From assembly GCA_035999365.1 (NCBI GenBank), contig DASYGT010000033.1:1-7452 (forward strand): a DNA stretch of 7,452 nt. The letters are read 5' to 3'. The stretch comes from DASYGT01 sp035999365 (GTDB lineage Bacteria > Actinomycetota > Actinomycetes > Mycobacteriales > Jatrophihabitantaceae). The notes under the pieces are model-generated. The model was not told the origin of the DNA. It searched no databases and saw nothing but the letters and a program-made list of their open reading frames with translations. Made by a program: the position numbers and the translations under genes. This document shows positions 1 to 6,896 of the stretch, piece by piece (position 1 is the first letter of the stretch; the number at the start of each line of letters is the position of its first letter).

Positions 1-1
1 A

Positions 2-799
2 AGCATCGAGATCACCGGTCTGACCAAGCGATTCCTCACCCCGAAGGGCGAGCCGTTCACCGCGGTCCGCGACGTCTCGTTCACCGTCGAGCCCGGACAG
101 TTCTGCGCGATCGTCGGTCCCACCGGCTGCGGCAAGTCGACGACGCTCGCCCAGGTCGCCGGCCTCGACCGGCCGAGCGCCGGCAGCGTCAAGGTCGGCG
201 GCATGCCGGTGCAGGGAATCACCGAGGGCGTCAGCTTCATGTTCCAGACCGACGCGCTCTTTCCGTGGAAGACGGTTCTCGGGAACGTGACCGTCGGACC
301 GACGCTGCGCGGAACACCGAAGAAGCGTGCAACGGAACTCGCGCGCGACTGGTTGCGCCGCGTCGGGCTGACCGGGTTCGAAGATCGCTACCCGCACCAG
401 CTGTCCGGTGGCATGCGCAAGCGCGTCGCAATGGCCGCGGCGTTGATCAACGAACCGAAGATCCTGCTGATGGACGAGCCCTTCGGTGCCCTGGACGTGC
501 AGACCAAGGCGATCATGCAGACGGAGCTGCTCGGGCTCTGGGAGCAGTCGCGTCCCTCGGTCCTGTTCATCACGCACGACCTGGACGAGGCGGTGGCGCT
601 GGCCGATCGGGTGCTGATCATGACCAGCGGCCCGGGGTCGATCAAGAGCAGCTTCGACATCGACCTGCCGCGACCACGTGGCGAGGTGCAGGAGCTCCGG
701 CACGAGCCGCGCTTCGTCGAACTGCAGCACCAGATCTGGGCGACGCTCAAGGCCGAGGTGGAACGGGCGTACGCGCGCACGACGGGGGTGGCGGCATGA
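2..799 (+). CDS. NitT/TauT-type ABC importer ATP-binding protein (5' partial)
   Basis: This is the cytoplasmic ATPase subunit of a nitrate/sulfonate/taurine-type ABC importer; it hydrolyses ATP to drive uptake through the permease encoded next. The frame is open from the window edge and gives 265 residues, close to the usual full length of SsuB/TauB-like proteins, so only a few N-terminal residues should be missing. All ABC motifs are visible: Walker A GPTGCGKST (nt 116-142), Q-loop Gln in MFQTD (nt 245-247), signature LSGGM (nt 401-415), Walker B ILLMDEP followed by the D-loop region GALD (from nt 461), and the H-loop His in FITHD (nt 575-577). The phrase FQTDALFPWKTVLGNV after the Q-loop is typical of this subfamily (COG1116). 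The first internal ATG (203) lies after Walker A and cannot be the true start. The stop overlaps the permease start by ATGA. The family is certain; the substrate is not determined. Confidence 0.95.
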   Translation, partial: SIEITGLTKRFLTPKGEPFTAVRDVSFTVEPGQFCAIVGPTGCGKSTTLAQVAGLDRPSAGSVKVGGMPVQGITEGVSFMFQTDALFPWKTVLGNVTVGPTLRGTPKKRATELARDWLRRVGLTGFEDRYPHQLSGGMRKRVAMAAALINEPKILLMDEPFGALDVQTKAIMQTELLGLWEQSRPSVLFITHDLDEAVALADRVLIMTSGPGSIKSSFDIDLPRPRGEVQELRHEPRFVELQHQIWATLKAEVERAYARTTGVAA

Positions 800-1674
800 C
801 GGCCGCGGCGCAGACCTCGCCGACACTCGCGTCGGTGGCCGCGGAAACCGATGTCTATCGCAGTGCGCGCACCGCCCGGCGCCGCCACCTCGGGCTGGTC
901 TGGCTGGGACGGGTGATCGTGCCCGTCATCGCCATCGGCGGCTGGCAGTGGTTCACGGCCGAGGGCTGGGTGGACAAGTTCTTCTACGGCCAACCGTCCG
1001 GCGTCTGGGACAGCCTGGTGCGCCTGTTCCGCGACGGGACGGCGTTCGGCTCGATCTGGCTGAACTTGTGGATCACCGTCAAGGAGGCGTTGTACGGGTT
1101 CCTGCTCGGCACCGCGCTGGGCGTCGCGTTCGGGCTGCTGTTGGGTCAGATCCGCTATCTCGCCGACGTGCTGGGTCCGTACATCAAGGTGTTGAACTCG
1201 ATTCCGCGCATCATCCTGGGTTCGATCTTCATCGTGGCGTTCGGGCTCGGGACGTTCCCGAAGGTGCTGCTCGCCGCCGTGCTGGTGTTCTTCATCGTCT
1301 TCTTCAACGCCTTCCAGGGCGTGCGGGAAGTGGATCAGAACCTGGTTGCCAACCTGCGGGTGCTCGGCGCCTCGCCGTTGCAGGTGGCCCGGCACGTCAT
1401 CGTCCCGTCGGCATTGACCTGGATCATCGCCAGCCTGCACACGGCCTTCGGCTTCGCAATCATCGGCGCCCTCGTTGCAGAGGTGCTCGGCGCGCAGCAC
1501 GGCATGGGGCTGATCATCAGCCAGGCGCAGGGGAACTTCGACCCCGACACCGTGTTCGCGTGCATGGCGATCATGGCGGTCTTCACGCTGCTCGCCGAGT
1601 TCGTGCTCACGCTGATCGAGAAGCGCTTGCTCAGCTGGCGGCCGCCGCGCCGCTCTGAAGCGCAAGTCATCTAG
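796..1674 (+). CDS. NitT/TauT-type ABC importer permease
   Basis: This is the inner-membrane channel subunit (292 aa) of the same importer, of the SsuC/TauC type (COG0600, BPD_transp_1 fold). It has a basic N-terminal tail (TARRRH, residues 26-31) followed by about six hydrophobic segments near residues 34-53, 92-117, 136-152, 157-174, 207-231 and 254-277. The cytoplasmic coupling loop that docks on the ATPase is visible at about residues 185-204: ANLRVLGAS, then RHVIVP, a variant of the EAA motif with the conserved Gly at 191. I chose ATG 796 because it overlaps the ATPase stop (ATGA), follows a G-rich Shine-Dalgarno-like stretch at 784-790, and gives the normal family length. The frame stays open far upstream, but that part is antiparallel in reading to the ATPase gene and reads as arginine-rich nonsense. 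The overlap implies translational coupling. Substrate unknown. Confidence 0.94.
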   Translation: MTAAAQTSPTLASVAAETDVYRSARTARRRHLGLVWLGRVIVPVIAIGGWQWFTAEGWVDKFFYGQPSGVWDSLVRLFRDGTAFGSIWLNLWITVKEALYGFLLGTALGVAFGLLLGQIRYLADVLGPYIKVLNSIPRIILGSIFIVAFGLGTFPKVLLAAVLVFFIVFFNAFQGVREVDQNLVANLRVLGASPLQVARHVIVPSALTWIIASLHTAFGFAIIGALVAEVLGAQHGMGLIISQAQGNFDPDTVFACMAIMAVFTLLAEFVLTLIEKRLLSWRPPRRSEAQVI

Positions 1675-1691
1675 TCCCACCCCACCCCTCC

Positions 1692-1698
1692 GAAAGGA
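1692..1698 (+). promoter_or_regulatory. Ribosome binding site of the solute-binding protein gene
   Basis: GAAAGGA lies 8 nt before ATG 1707 in the 32-bp gap after the permease gene. It fixes the start at 1707 and excludes the nearby out-of-frame ATG at 1700. An own, stronger site fits the need for more binding protein than membrane subunits. Confidence 0.75.
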
Positions 1699-1706
1699 AA
1701 TGCAGC

Positions 1707-2786
1707 ATGCGCAAGACACTCGCCTGCAGCGCCGCCGTCCTCGCTCTCGCAGCGACGGGGATGTCGGCCTGCTCCAGCAGCGGCGGCTCGTCGTCCGGTT
1801 CGGCAGCTCTGCCCACCGTCTCGATCATGGTCGGCGGCATCGACAAGCAGATCTACCTGCCTTACCAGCTGGCCCAGGACCTCGGCTACTACAAGAAGTA
1901 CGGCGTCAACGCGAACCTGTCCACGGAGTCATCGGGCGGCGTCGGCGCCGAGGAAGCGATGGCGTCGGGGCAGGTCGACTTCGCCGGCGCCTGGTACATC
2001 CACACCATCGACTTCCAGTCCAAGGGCAAGGACGTCATCAACGTGGTGCAGCTGTCCGGTGCGCCCGGTGAACGCGAGATGTGCGCCACGAACAGCGGGG
2101 TGCATTCGGCGGCTGATTTCAAGGGCAAGACGCTCGGAGTGACCGATCTCGGCTCGGGCACCGACGAGCTCACCCAGTTCCTCGCGGCCAAGGCCGGCGT
2201 TGCGCACAATGAGTACAAGACTCAAGCGGTGCACGAAGGGTCGACCGCGATCGCGGCGATCCAGCGCAACACCGCCCAGTGCGTGATGACGACGCAGCCG
2301 ACCGTCGGGGCGCTCACGGCGAAGAAGCTCGCCTACTCGGCGATCGACCTCGCTTCCACGAAGGGCGCGACGCAGGCGCTGGGCGGCGCATGGCCGGCCG
2401 CCGGACTGCTCGCCCAGGCGTCCTGGGTCAAGTCGCACGAGAAGCAGACGCAGAGTGTCGTGGACGCGCTCGTCGCGACGATGCATTGGATCAGCACGCA
2501 TTCCGCGGCGGACATCGCGGCAAAGTTGCCGTCGCAGTTCGTCTCCAACAGCACCATCACCAGGGCGCAGTACATCGCCGGGCTGAGCACCGACAAGGGC
2601 CAGTTCCTGCCGGACGGCGTCATGCCGGCCGGCGGCCCCAAGACGGTCTACGCGATGGAGAAGCTGATCGGTGTGGACGTGGCGAAGGTGACGCTGTCGA
2701 AGACGTTCACCAACTCCTTCGCGATGAAGGCGAACAAGCTCGAAGGCACCAGTCTCACGACGACCCCGGCCGGCGCGAACGGCTGA
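1707..2786 (+). CDS. NitT/TauT-type ABC importer solute-binding lipoprotein
   Basis: This is the extracytoplasmic, lipid-anchored binding protein (359 aa) that delivers substrate to the permease. The N-terminus MRKTLACSAAVLALAATG is a lipoprotein signal peptide. Lipobox MSAC puts the lipidated Cys at residue 22, followed by a Ser/Gly linker to about residue 32. The mature part has the NMT1/THI5/SsuA-like pattern (COG0715): a first strand VSIMVGGIDKQIYLPY (38-53), LAQDLGYYKKYGVN (55-68), GQVDFAG (88-94), and FKGKTLGVTDLGSGTDE (138-154), which usually opens the second lobe. Mature Cys126 and Cys192 might form a disulfide. That position differs from the textbook nitrate and taurine proteins, so the ligand is open: alkylsulfonate, nitrate/nitrite, thiamine precursor-like pyrimidine or another small organic ion are all possible. 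It is the last gene of the operon and is followed by a strong hairpin. The family assignment is firm and the ligand is not. Confidence 0.93.
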   Translation: MRKTLACSAAVLALAATGMSACSSSGGSSSGSAALPTVSIMVGGIDKQIYLPYQLAQDLGYYKKYGVNANLSTESSGGVGAEEAMASGQVDFAGAWYIHTIDFQSKGKDVINVVQLSGAPGEREMCATNSGVHSAADFKGKTLGVTDLGSGTDELTQFLAAKAGVAHNEYKTQAVHEGSTAIAAIQRNTAQCVMTTQPTVGALTAKKLAYSAIDLASTKGATQALGGAWPAAGLLAQASWVKSHEKQTQSVVDALVATMHWISTHSAADIAAKLPSQFVSNSTITRAQYIAGLSTDKGQFLPDGVMPAGGPKTVYAMEKLIGVDVAKVTLSKTFTNSFAMKANKLEGTSLTTTPAGANG

Positions 2787-2797
2787 GTCACGCCCCC

Positions 2798-2830
2798 GAC
2801 CCGGGTCCGGCCCCGCGCCGGACCCGGGTT
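2798..2830 (+). terminator. GC-rich terminator hairpin after the ABC importer operon
   Basis: ACCCGGGTCCGG (2799-2810) pairs perfectly with CCGGACCCGGGT (2818-2829), and one more C-G pair (2811/2817) makes a 13-bp stem with a 5-nt loop. It starts 12 nt after the stop codon. No T-run follows on the + strand, as is common for GC-rich actinobacterial terminators. The stem is symmetric, so it could also end transcription arriving from the minus strand, where a gene remnant ends at 2851. Confidence 0.75.
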
Positions 2831-2850
2831 GCGGTCGTCGGGGCACCCGG

Positions 2851-3003
2851 TCAGCAGAACTTGCGTACCGAGTCGCGCAGGATCCAGCCGGTGATGTTCT
2901 CGGCGATCTTCACCCCCGTGCTTGGCGACCGGCGTTCTCGTCGCTGGCCGCAAGTGCACGAGCGCGACCCGCACACTGTGTGCCAACTCCCGCGCCGGGC
3001 GGA
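2851..3003 (-). pseudogene. Possible decayed 3' end of a minus-strand gene
   Basis: On the minus strand, from about 2922 down to a TGA at 2853-2851, one frame reads VKIAENITGWILRDSVRKFC preceded by Ser-Thr-Gly. Of its 23 sense codons, 22 end in G or C, the pattern of real genes here, and the peptide has normal composition. Further upstream the protein-like frame changes: ELAHSVRVALVHL and then TPVAKHG are read one frame over, with the switch at a run of five G (2913-2917 as C on the + strand). This suggests a frameshifted C-terminal remnant whose 5' part was lost where the phospholipase operon now starts. I do not recognise the family. No start codon or ribosome site is apparent, and chance coding-likeness in GC-rich DNA remains possible. 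Confidence 0.33.
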
Positions 3004-3061
3004 TCGCTGCGCATTGACGACGTCTCTTGCTACGAGAAAGGTCCACACCGCATTCGCCGGT

Positions 3062-3068
3062 AGGGAGG
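3062..3068 (+). promoter_or_regulatory. Ribosome binding site of the phospholipase C-like gene
   Basis: AGGGAGG sits 7 nt before ATG 3076. An in-frame TAG at 3061-3063 overlaps it, so no earlier start in this frame is possible and ATG 3076 is the first available ATG. A TTGACG at 3014-3019 could be a -35 element, but I see no convincing -10 at the right distance. Confidence 0.8.
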
Positions 3069-3075
3069 CGTCGAC

Positions 3076-5607
3076 ATGCCTGCGTGGTACGTCCACATGG
3101 AGTCCGCACGGCGGACGGCCATTCGCCTCGAAGCCGGGCAGGTCCCGGCGAACTTCCCCGTCGACGTTGCCGACGCCAAGCAGCTCGGCGAGATCTGCCA
3201 TCGCTGGCGCAACTATCTCGCGCTCGGCGCGATCGGGCCCGACCTGTTCTACATGCTGCCCGACTACGCGAACGACAAGAACGGCGACAACAAGGGCGCC
3301 ACGATCCGCGAGATCCTCGGCTGGGTCATCGGATTCTGGGATTCACTCGACCCCTACATCACGAAGTGGGAGGACGCGTTCGGCGCGGTGTCGACCAACA
3401 ACGCCCAGCTGGCCAGCCAGCTCACCGGCGGCCTGGCGACCCAGATCGCGGACATCCTGAACGAGCTCTCTTCGGCGATGACGAAGGCGTTCGAAGGGCT
3501 GCTCGCGAGCTCCGGCGACATCTTCGGCATCTTCAGTTCCGGGCCGCCGCAGGCGTTCAAGAACGACGCCTTCTACTGGGCCGACATCTTCCACTACCGG
3601 CGCACGTACCAGTTCCCGTTCGTGCTCTACCAATCCGCGCGACGAGCGCTCGACAGCGCCACCACCGACGAGGATCGCTACAACGCCGAGTCGCTCGTCG
3701 CGTTCGCGGTCGGCTGGCTCACCCACTGCGCGACCGATGTCACCGGACACCCGTTCACGAACGCGAAATCCGGGGGGCCATTCCGCGATCACTGGCAGCG
3801 CCACCACCTTGTCGAGCTGCACATCGACTCGCTCAACTACACCGCCAATCACCCCGGACGCTGCTACGGCGAGATCGGCGAGAGCGCCGTGCACTTCTGG
3901 ACGGCGTTCCGGCGGCGCAGCGACGGCCCCTACGCCGGCCGCGACGACGGACCCGCCTACGACTACGTCACCGGCTTTCCGCCCTACCCGACCGGCGACG
4001 GACCGACCGACGCTGCAACGCGAAAGACCTTCTTCGACCTCGACACCGGCAACCTGCCCGGCCACCTCGTCACCGCGATAACGGACGTGATGGCCAGCGT
4101 GCATCCGGACGGGCCGAAGATCCTCGCCCAGGACGCCAACTACTGCTTGACCGATGCCAACGGCGTGCTCGACGGACGGCCGAACGCCGCCGCGATGGCC
4201 GAGATGTGGAAGCTCGTCTACGCCTACCTGAAGCTGACCGGCACGGGTGCGCTCGCACCGCGCAAGCCGCAACCGCCGGACGTGTTCACCGACCATTCCT
4301 TTCCCAGTCCACCCGGCAGCGACCACGGTGTCAGCGACGATCCGTCCCGCGGCGCCGACGTCAACAGCGACGACAGCTTCCACTGGTACGACCTGCTGCT
4401 CGCGCTGTTCGCGTGGGCCGAATACCTCGTGCAGATCGCGGTGTGGCTGATCACGATCATCCCGAGCCTGGCCGCCGACGTGCTGCTGAAGTGGGCGCGC
4501 AACCTCGTCTACCTGGCCGAGATGGCGGCCTGGAACCTCTACCTGCTCGCGCGCCGCGCGCTGGTGATGTCCGGCTTCCAGATGCCCAACCCCGACGAGA
4601 TCGACTTCGGCCTCACCACGCTCGGCGTCGGCAACACCGGCTCGGGGTTCGACATCGGCTCCGCCCTCGACGACCCGCTGGGCTACGGCTCGATCACTCC
4701 CGGGTTCGACGAACCGTCCGGACGCGCGACCAGTGTGTCCAGCTACGACCGCGACCGGCTCTACCCGCGCAACGTGGTGCGCGACACCTTCGCCATCGAT
4801 GCGTCCCTGACCGATCTGTTGGGCCTGACGAAGCCGCTGCACTATGCCAACGACGCGGCCGAGTTCCACCCGAGCGCCTGGCTCGCGCCGTGGCGCTACC
4901 CGCTGCACAACACCGCCGGCGACATGGTGCCCACCGAGCTCGGTCCGCCGGTGCACAGCGGGCCCTACGTCGCCGGAGACTCCGCGACCGTGCTCGTTCC
5001 CGGCCCGGACGGCGACGACTCGGCGCGCGCGCAGCTGGAAGCCGCGCCGTCGCCGCTCGACACGTGGACGGCGCTCAATGCCCTGCTCGGGCAGGACAAA
5101 CACCTCGGCGGTCCGGTCGACTACAGCCTCTATCTCGTAGGCAAAATGGCTGACGACGTCGCGGACGACGAGTTCAGCGTCCCGGACTTCAACCTCGACT
5201 CCGACCGCGGTTATGCGTGGAAGACGTGGGACTGGGACCGGCACTCGCCGGGACTGCCGACCCCGCCGACCGGAGCGCCGCCGTGGCTTTGCCACGTGCA
5301 GTTCGAGAACATCGCGAACCCGCCGGAGGACTGGCGCTACCTGCAGCCGTGCACACCGCCGCACTTCTTCCACGCCGACACCGACAACCCCACGCAGGTC
5401 GACGCCGCGCACCACGTGCTCGAGACGCAGTGGTACGACCCGACCCACGCGTTGCGAATGAACTATCTGGGACGAGCGGTCGTCCCGGAACCGAAGCCGG
5501 ACGCACCCGACGTCTGCAATGCGAAGCCGCACGTGCCGCCGCGGAACGGCATCGACTGGAGCAAGCTCGGTATGCGTGGCATGCAGCTGCGGCGGGGTGA
5601 TCAGTGA
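3076..5607 (+). CDS. Large zinc-dependent phospholipase C-like protein
   Basis: Probable metal-dependent phosphoesterase of the bacterial zinc phospholipase C family (PF00882, alpha-toxin/B. cereus PLC fold), 843 aa against roughly 250-400 for ordinary members. Candidate zinc ligands in family order are H7 (WYVHMESA), D56 (LGAIGPDLFY), H173 (DIFHYRRT), H217 and D221 (GWLTHCATD), H225 (TGHPF), H243 and E247 (HxxxE). Residues 64-170 form an insertion absent from short PLCs. Then come a polar linker (about 405-435), a strongly hydrophobic Trp/Leu-rich segment (about 440-495) that could be membrane-inserting helices, and about 350 residues I do not recognise, acidic and rich in Asp, Pro, Trp and His. 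There is no signal peptide, although secreted PLCs need one to expose an N-terminal Trp ligand. The start is fixed by the ribosome site and an in-frame stop. The next gene overlaps its stop. The fold is likely; substrate, activity and location are unknown. Confidence 0.8.
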   Translation: MPAWYVHMESARRTAIRLEAGQVPANFPVDVADAKQLGEICHRWRNYLALGAIGPDLFYMLPDYANDKNGDNKGATIREILGWVIGFWDSLDPYITKWEDAFGAVSTNNAQLASQLTGGLATQIADILNELSSAMTKAFEGLLASSGDIFGIFSSGPPQAFKNDAFYWADIFHYRRTYQFPFVLYQSARRALDSATTDEDRYNAESLVAFAVGWLTHCATDVTGHPFTNAKSGGPFRDHWQRHHLVELHIDSLNYTANHPGRCYGEIGESAVHFWTAFRRRSDGPYAGRDDGPAYDYVTGFPPYPTGDGPTDAATRKTFFDLDTGNLPGHLVTAITDVMASVHPDGPKILAQDANYCLTDANGVLDGRPNAAAMAEMWKLVYAYLKLTGTGALAPRKPQPPDVFTDHSFPSPPGSDHGVSDDPSRGADVNSDDSFHWYDLLLALFAWAEYLVQIAVWLITIIPSLAADVLLKWARNLVYLAEMAAWNLYLLARRALVMSGFQMPNPDEIDFGLTTLGVGNTGSGFDIGSALDDPLGYGSITPGFDEPSGRATSVSSYDRDRLYPRNVVRDTFAIDASLTDLLGLTKPLHYANDAAEFHPSAWLAPWRYPLHNTAGDMVPTELGPPVHSGPYVAGDSATVLVPGPDGDDSARAQLEAAPSPLDTWTALNALLGQDKHLGGPVDYSLYLVGKMADDVADDEFSVPDFNLDSDRGYAWKTWDWDRHSPGLPTPPTGAPPWLCHVQFENIANPPEDWRYLQPCTPPHFFHADTDNPTQVDAAHHVLETQWYDPTHALRMNYLGRAVVPEPKPDAPDVCNAKPHVPPRNGIDWSKLGMRGMQLRRGDQ

Positions 5608-6809
5608 TGGCCGAGGACACGCACCGCGGCAAGAACCCGGCCTCGACCGTCGACACGTCGACGTCGTTCGTCCCCGACTCGGCGAACGCTCCGGACCCCG
5701 CACGGCTCAAGCAGGTGCTGCGCGACCTCAGCGGCAAGGGCGACAAGCGGCGCCCGAACCGTGAGGACGTGCTGCCGTATCTGCTGATCCGCGACGCGCC
5801 CGGTGATCGCGGCGTGCGGCCGGCGTGGCCACCCACCGCGTGTTGGGAATCGCCCGACATCCTGCTCGTCGACGCCTCATACACCGGCGCCTTCGACCCG
5901 GCGCACTGCGTCGGCAATCCGACGTCGGGGAACACGTACCGCGCGTTCGTGCGCGTGTTCAACCTCGGACGGTTCCCCGCCATCGGCACGCAGGTGACGT
6001 TGTACTGGGTCGATCCGGGCTTCTTCGGCCCGAACTCCGCCGACTACGAACCACAGTTGATCGGCGGCGCGTTCGTCGAACTCGCCGATCGCACCCGGCC
6101 CGAGTCGGTGCAGGTCGTCGAGATCGCACCGGCCTGGAACATCCCGTACGAGCTCACCGGCCACGAATGTCTGATCGCCGTCGTCGACTGCATCGCCGAC
6201 CCGTGGCGCGGCGTGTTCGACTCGAACAACGACCGGCACGTCGGGCAGCGCAACCTCACCATCGCGGCTGGTGCGATTCCCATGACGACGCTGTTGAACA
6301 CGCTGGGCGAGCGCATCCCGCGCGGCGGCACGTTGCAGCTGCTGCACGGCGGCGCTGCTGTGGTGCCGATCCTGCAGGCGGCCGGGGGCCGCCGTCGGCA
6401 CGCCGCGCCGCTCACGGCCCCGGTGATGGAGCAGGTCGTGCACGGCGCAATGATGGGCGATTCTCTGCACCTGCTGACGGCGGTGCGCCGCGGCGCGGAG
6501 ATCGTGGTCGCCCCGACCGAGGCGATGACCGATGCCGTCGCGGCGATCAACCCGCTCGAGATCCCGCGCTACCTGCACACCGTCGACCGGCAGGCGTTGC
6601 GCAACGTCGCGGTGACCGGAACCGGCGACGCCGCGCACGAGGTGCTGGCGACCTCGCTGCAGCACCTTCTCGACATCGGCAACCTCGAGGCGGGGTCGAT
6701 CGCGGCCGCCCTCGGCGGCGGGCGCGATGCCGCACATCTGTTGCGGTTCGTCGCCTCCGACGCCGAGGGTCGCTTCATCGGTGGCTACTCGTTGATCGTG
6801 TCGCGATAG
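5607..6809 (+). CDS. Hypothetical partner protein with CARDB/Ig-like domain
   Basis: Unrecognised 400-residue protein. Residues 1-55 are polar and probably disordered. Residues about 79-219 look like a beta-sandwich of the CARDB/Ig type: it opens with CWESPDILLVDASY, contains a GNPTSGNTYRAFVRVFNLG phrase followed by VTLYWVDP, and closes with FDSNNDRHVGQRNLTI. That is the usual order of opening strand, N-x-G turn, YW-containing strand and final strand. Residues 220-400 form a second, more helical domain with HGAMMGDSLHLLTAVRRG and a Gly-rich AAALGGGRDAAH, ending in a strand GRFIGGYSLIV; I know no family for it. There is no signal peptide or membrane segment. ATG 5607 shares one base with the phospholipase stop (TGATG). 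GGGGTGA at 5594-5600 sits 6 nt before this ATG, which favours it over GTG 5604. The overlap suggests coupled translation and possibly a complex with the phospholipase-like protein. That CARDB-like domains bind proteins or carbohydrates is family knowledge; the role here is inferred. Confidence 0.8.
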   Translation: MAEDTHRGKNPASTVDTSTSFVPDSANAPDPARLKQVLRDLSGKGDKRRPNREDVLPYLLIRDAPGDRGVRPAWPPTACWESPDILLVDASYTGAFDPAHCVGNPTSGNTYRAFVRVFNLGRFPAIGTQVTLYWVDPGFFGPNSADYEPQLIGGAFVELADRTRPESVQVVEIAPAWNIPYELTGHECLIAVVDCIADPWRGVFDSNNDRHVGQRNLTIAAGAIPMTTLLNTLGERIPRGGTLQLLHGGAAVVPILQAAGGRRRHAAPLTAPVMEQVVHGAMMGDSLHLLTAVRRGAEIVVAPTEAMTDAVAAINPLEIPRYLHTVDRQALRNVAVTGTGDAAHEVLATSLQHLLDIGNLEAGSIAAALGGGRDAAHLLRFVASDAEGRFIGGYSLIVSR

Positions 6810-6826
6810 CCGTTACGTGGGTTGTG

Positions 6827-6844
6827 CGGATCGCAGTCGATCCG
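6827..6844 (+). terminator. Weak candidate terminator hairpin after the phospholipase pair
   Basis: CGGATCG and CGATCCG form a perfect 7-bp stem around the tetraloop CAGT, 18 nt after the stop of the second gene. No T-run follows. A second, weaker inverted repeat, GTCGAT/ATCGAC with an 8-nt loop, lies at 6877-6896. Position supports termination, but the stem is short. Confidence 0.35.
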
Positions 6845-6896
6845 GTGGGGCGCGGCGCCAAGGGAGATCCTCGGCGGTCGATCGCTTCCAATCGAC

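Noticed and set aside
388..1719. Minus-strand open frame of 443 codons opposite the ABC ATPase and permease
   Set aside because: Its His/Gln/Arg/Asp-rich composition is a mirror of the real genes, and it crosses two well-identified coding regions.
3014..3042. Promoter of the phospholipase operon at TTGACG
   Set aside because: The -35 is good, but the sequence 17 nt later (AAAGGT) is a poor -10, so I do not list it as a feature.
3027..5153. Long + strand frame of 708 codons overlapping the phospholipase-like gene
   Set aside because: It is almost entirely Arg-rich and without domains, while the overlapping frame has the PLC motifs, a ribosome site and better codon pattern.
5604..5606. GTG as start of the partner gene
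   Set aside because: The Shine-Dalgarno-like GGGGTGA ends only 3 nt before it, whereas ATG 5607 has a normal 6-nt spacing; the difference is one residue.
3343..5703. Minus-strand open frame of 786 codons
   Set aside because: It is exactly antisense to the phospholipase-like gene, is dominated by Arg, Val and Gly, and has no recognisable motif; it is open because of C-ending codons on the other strand.
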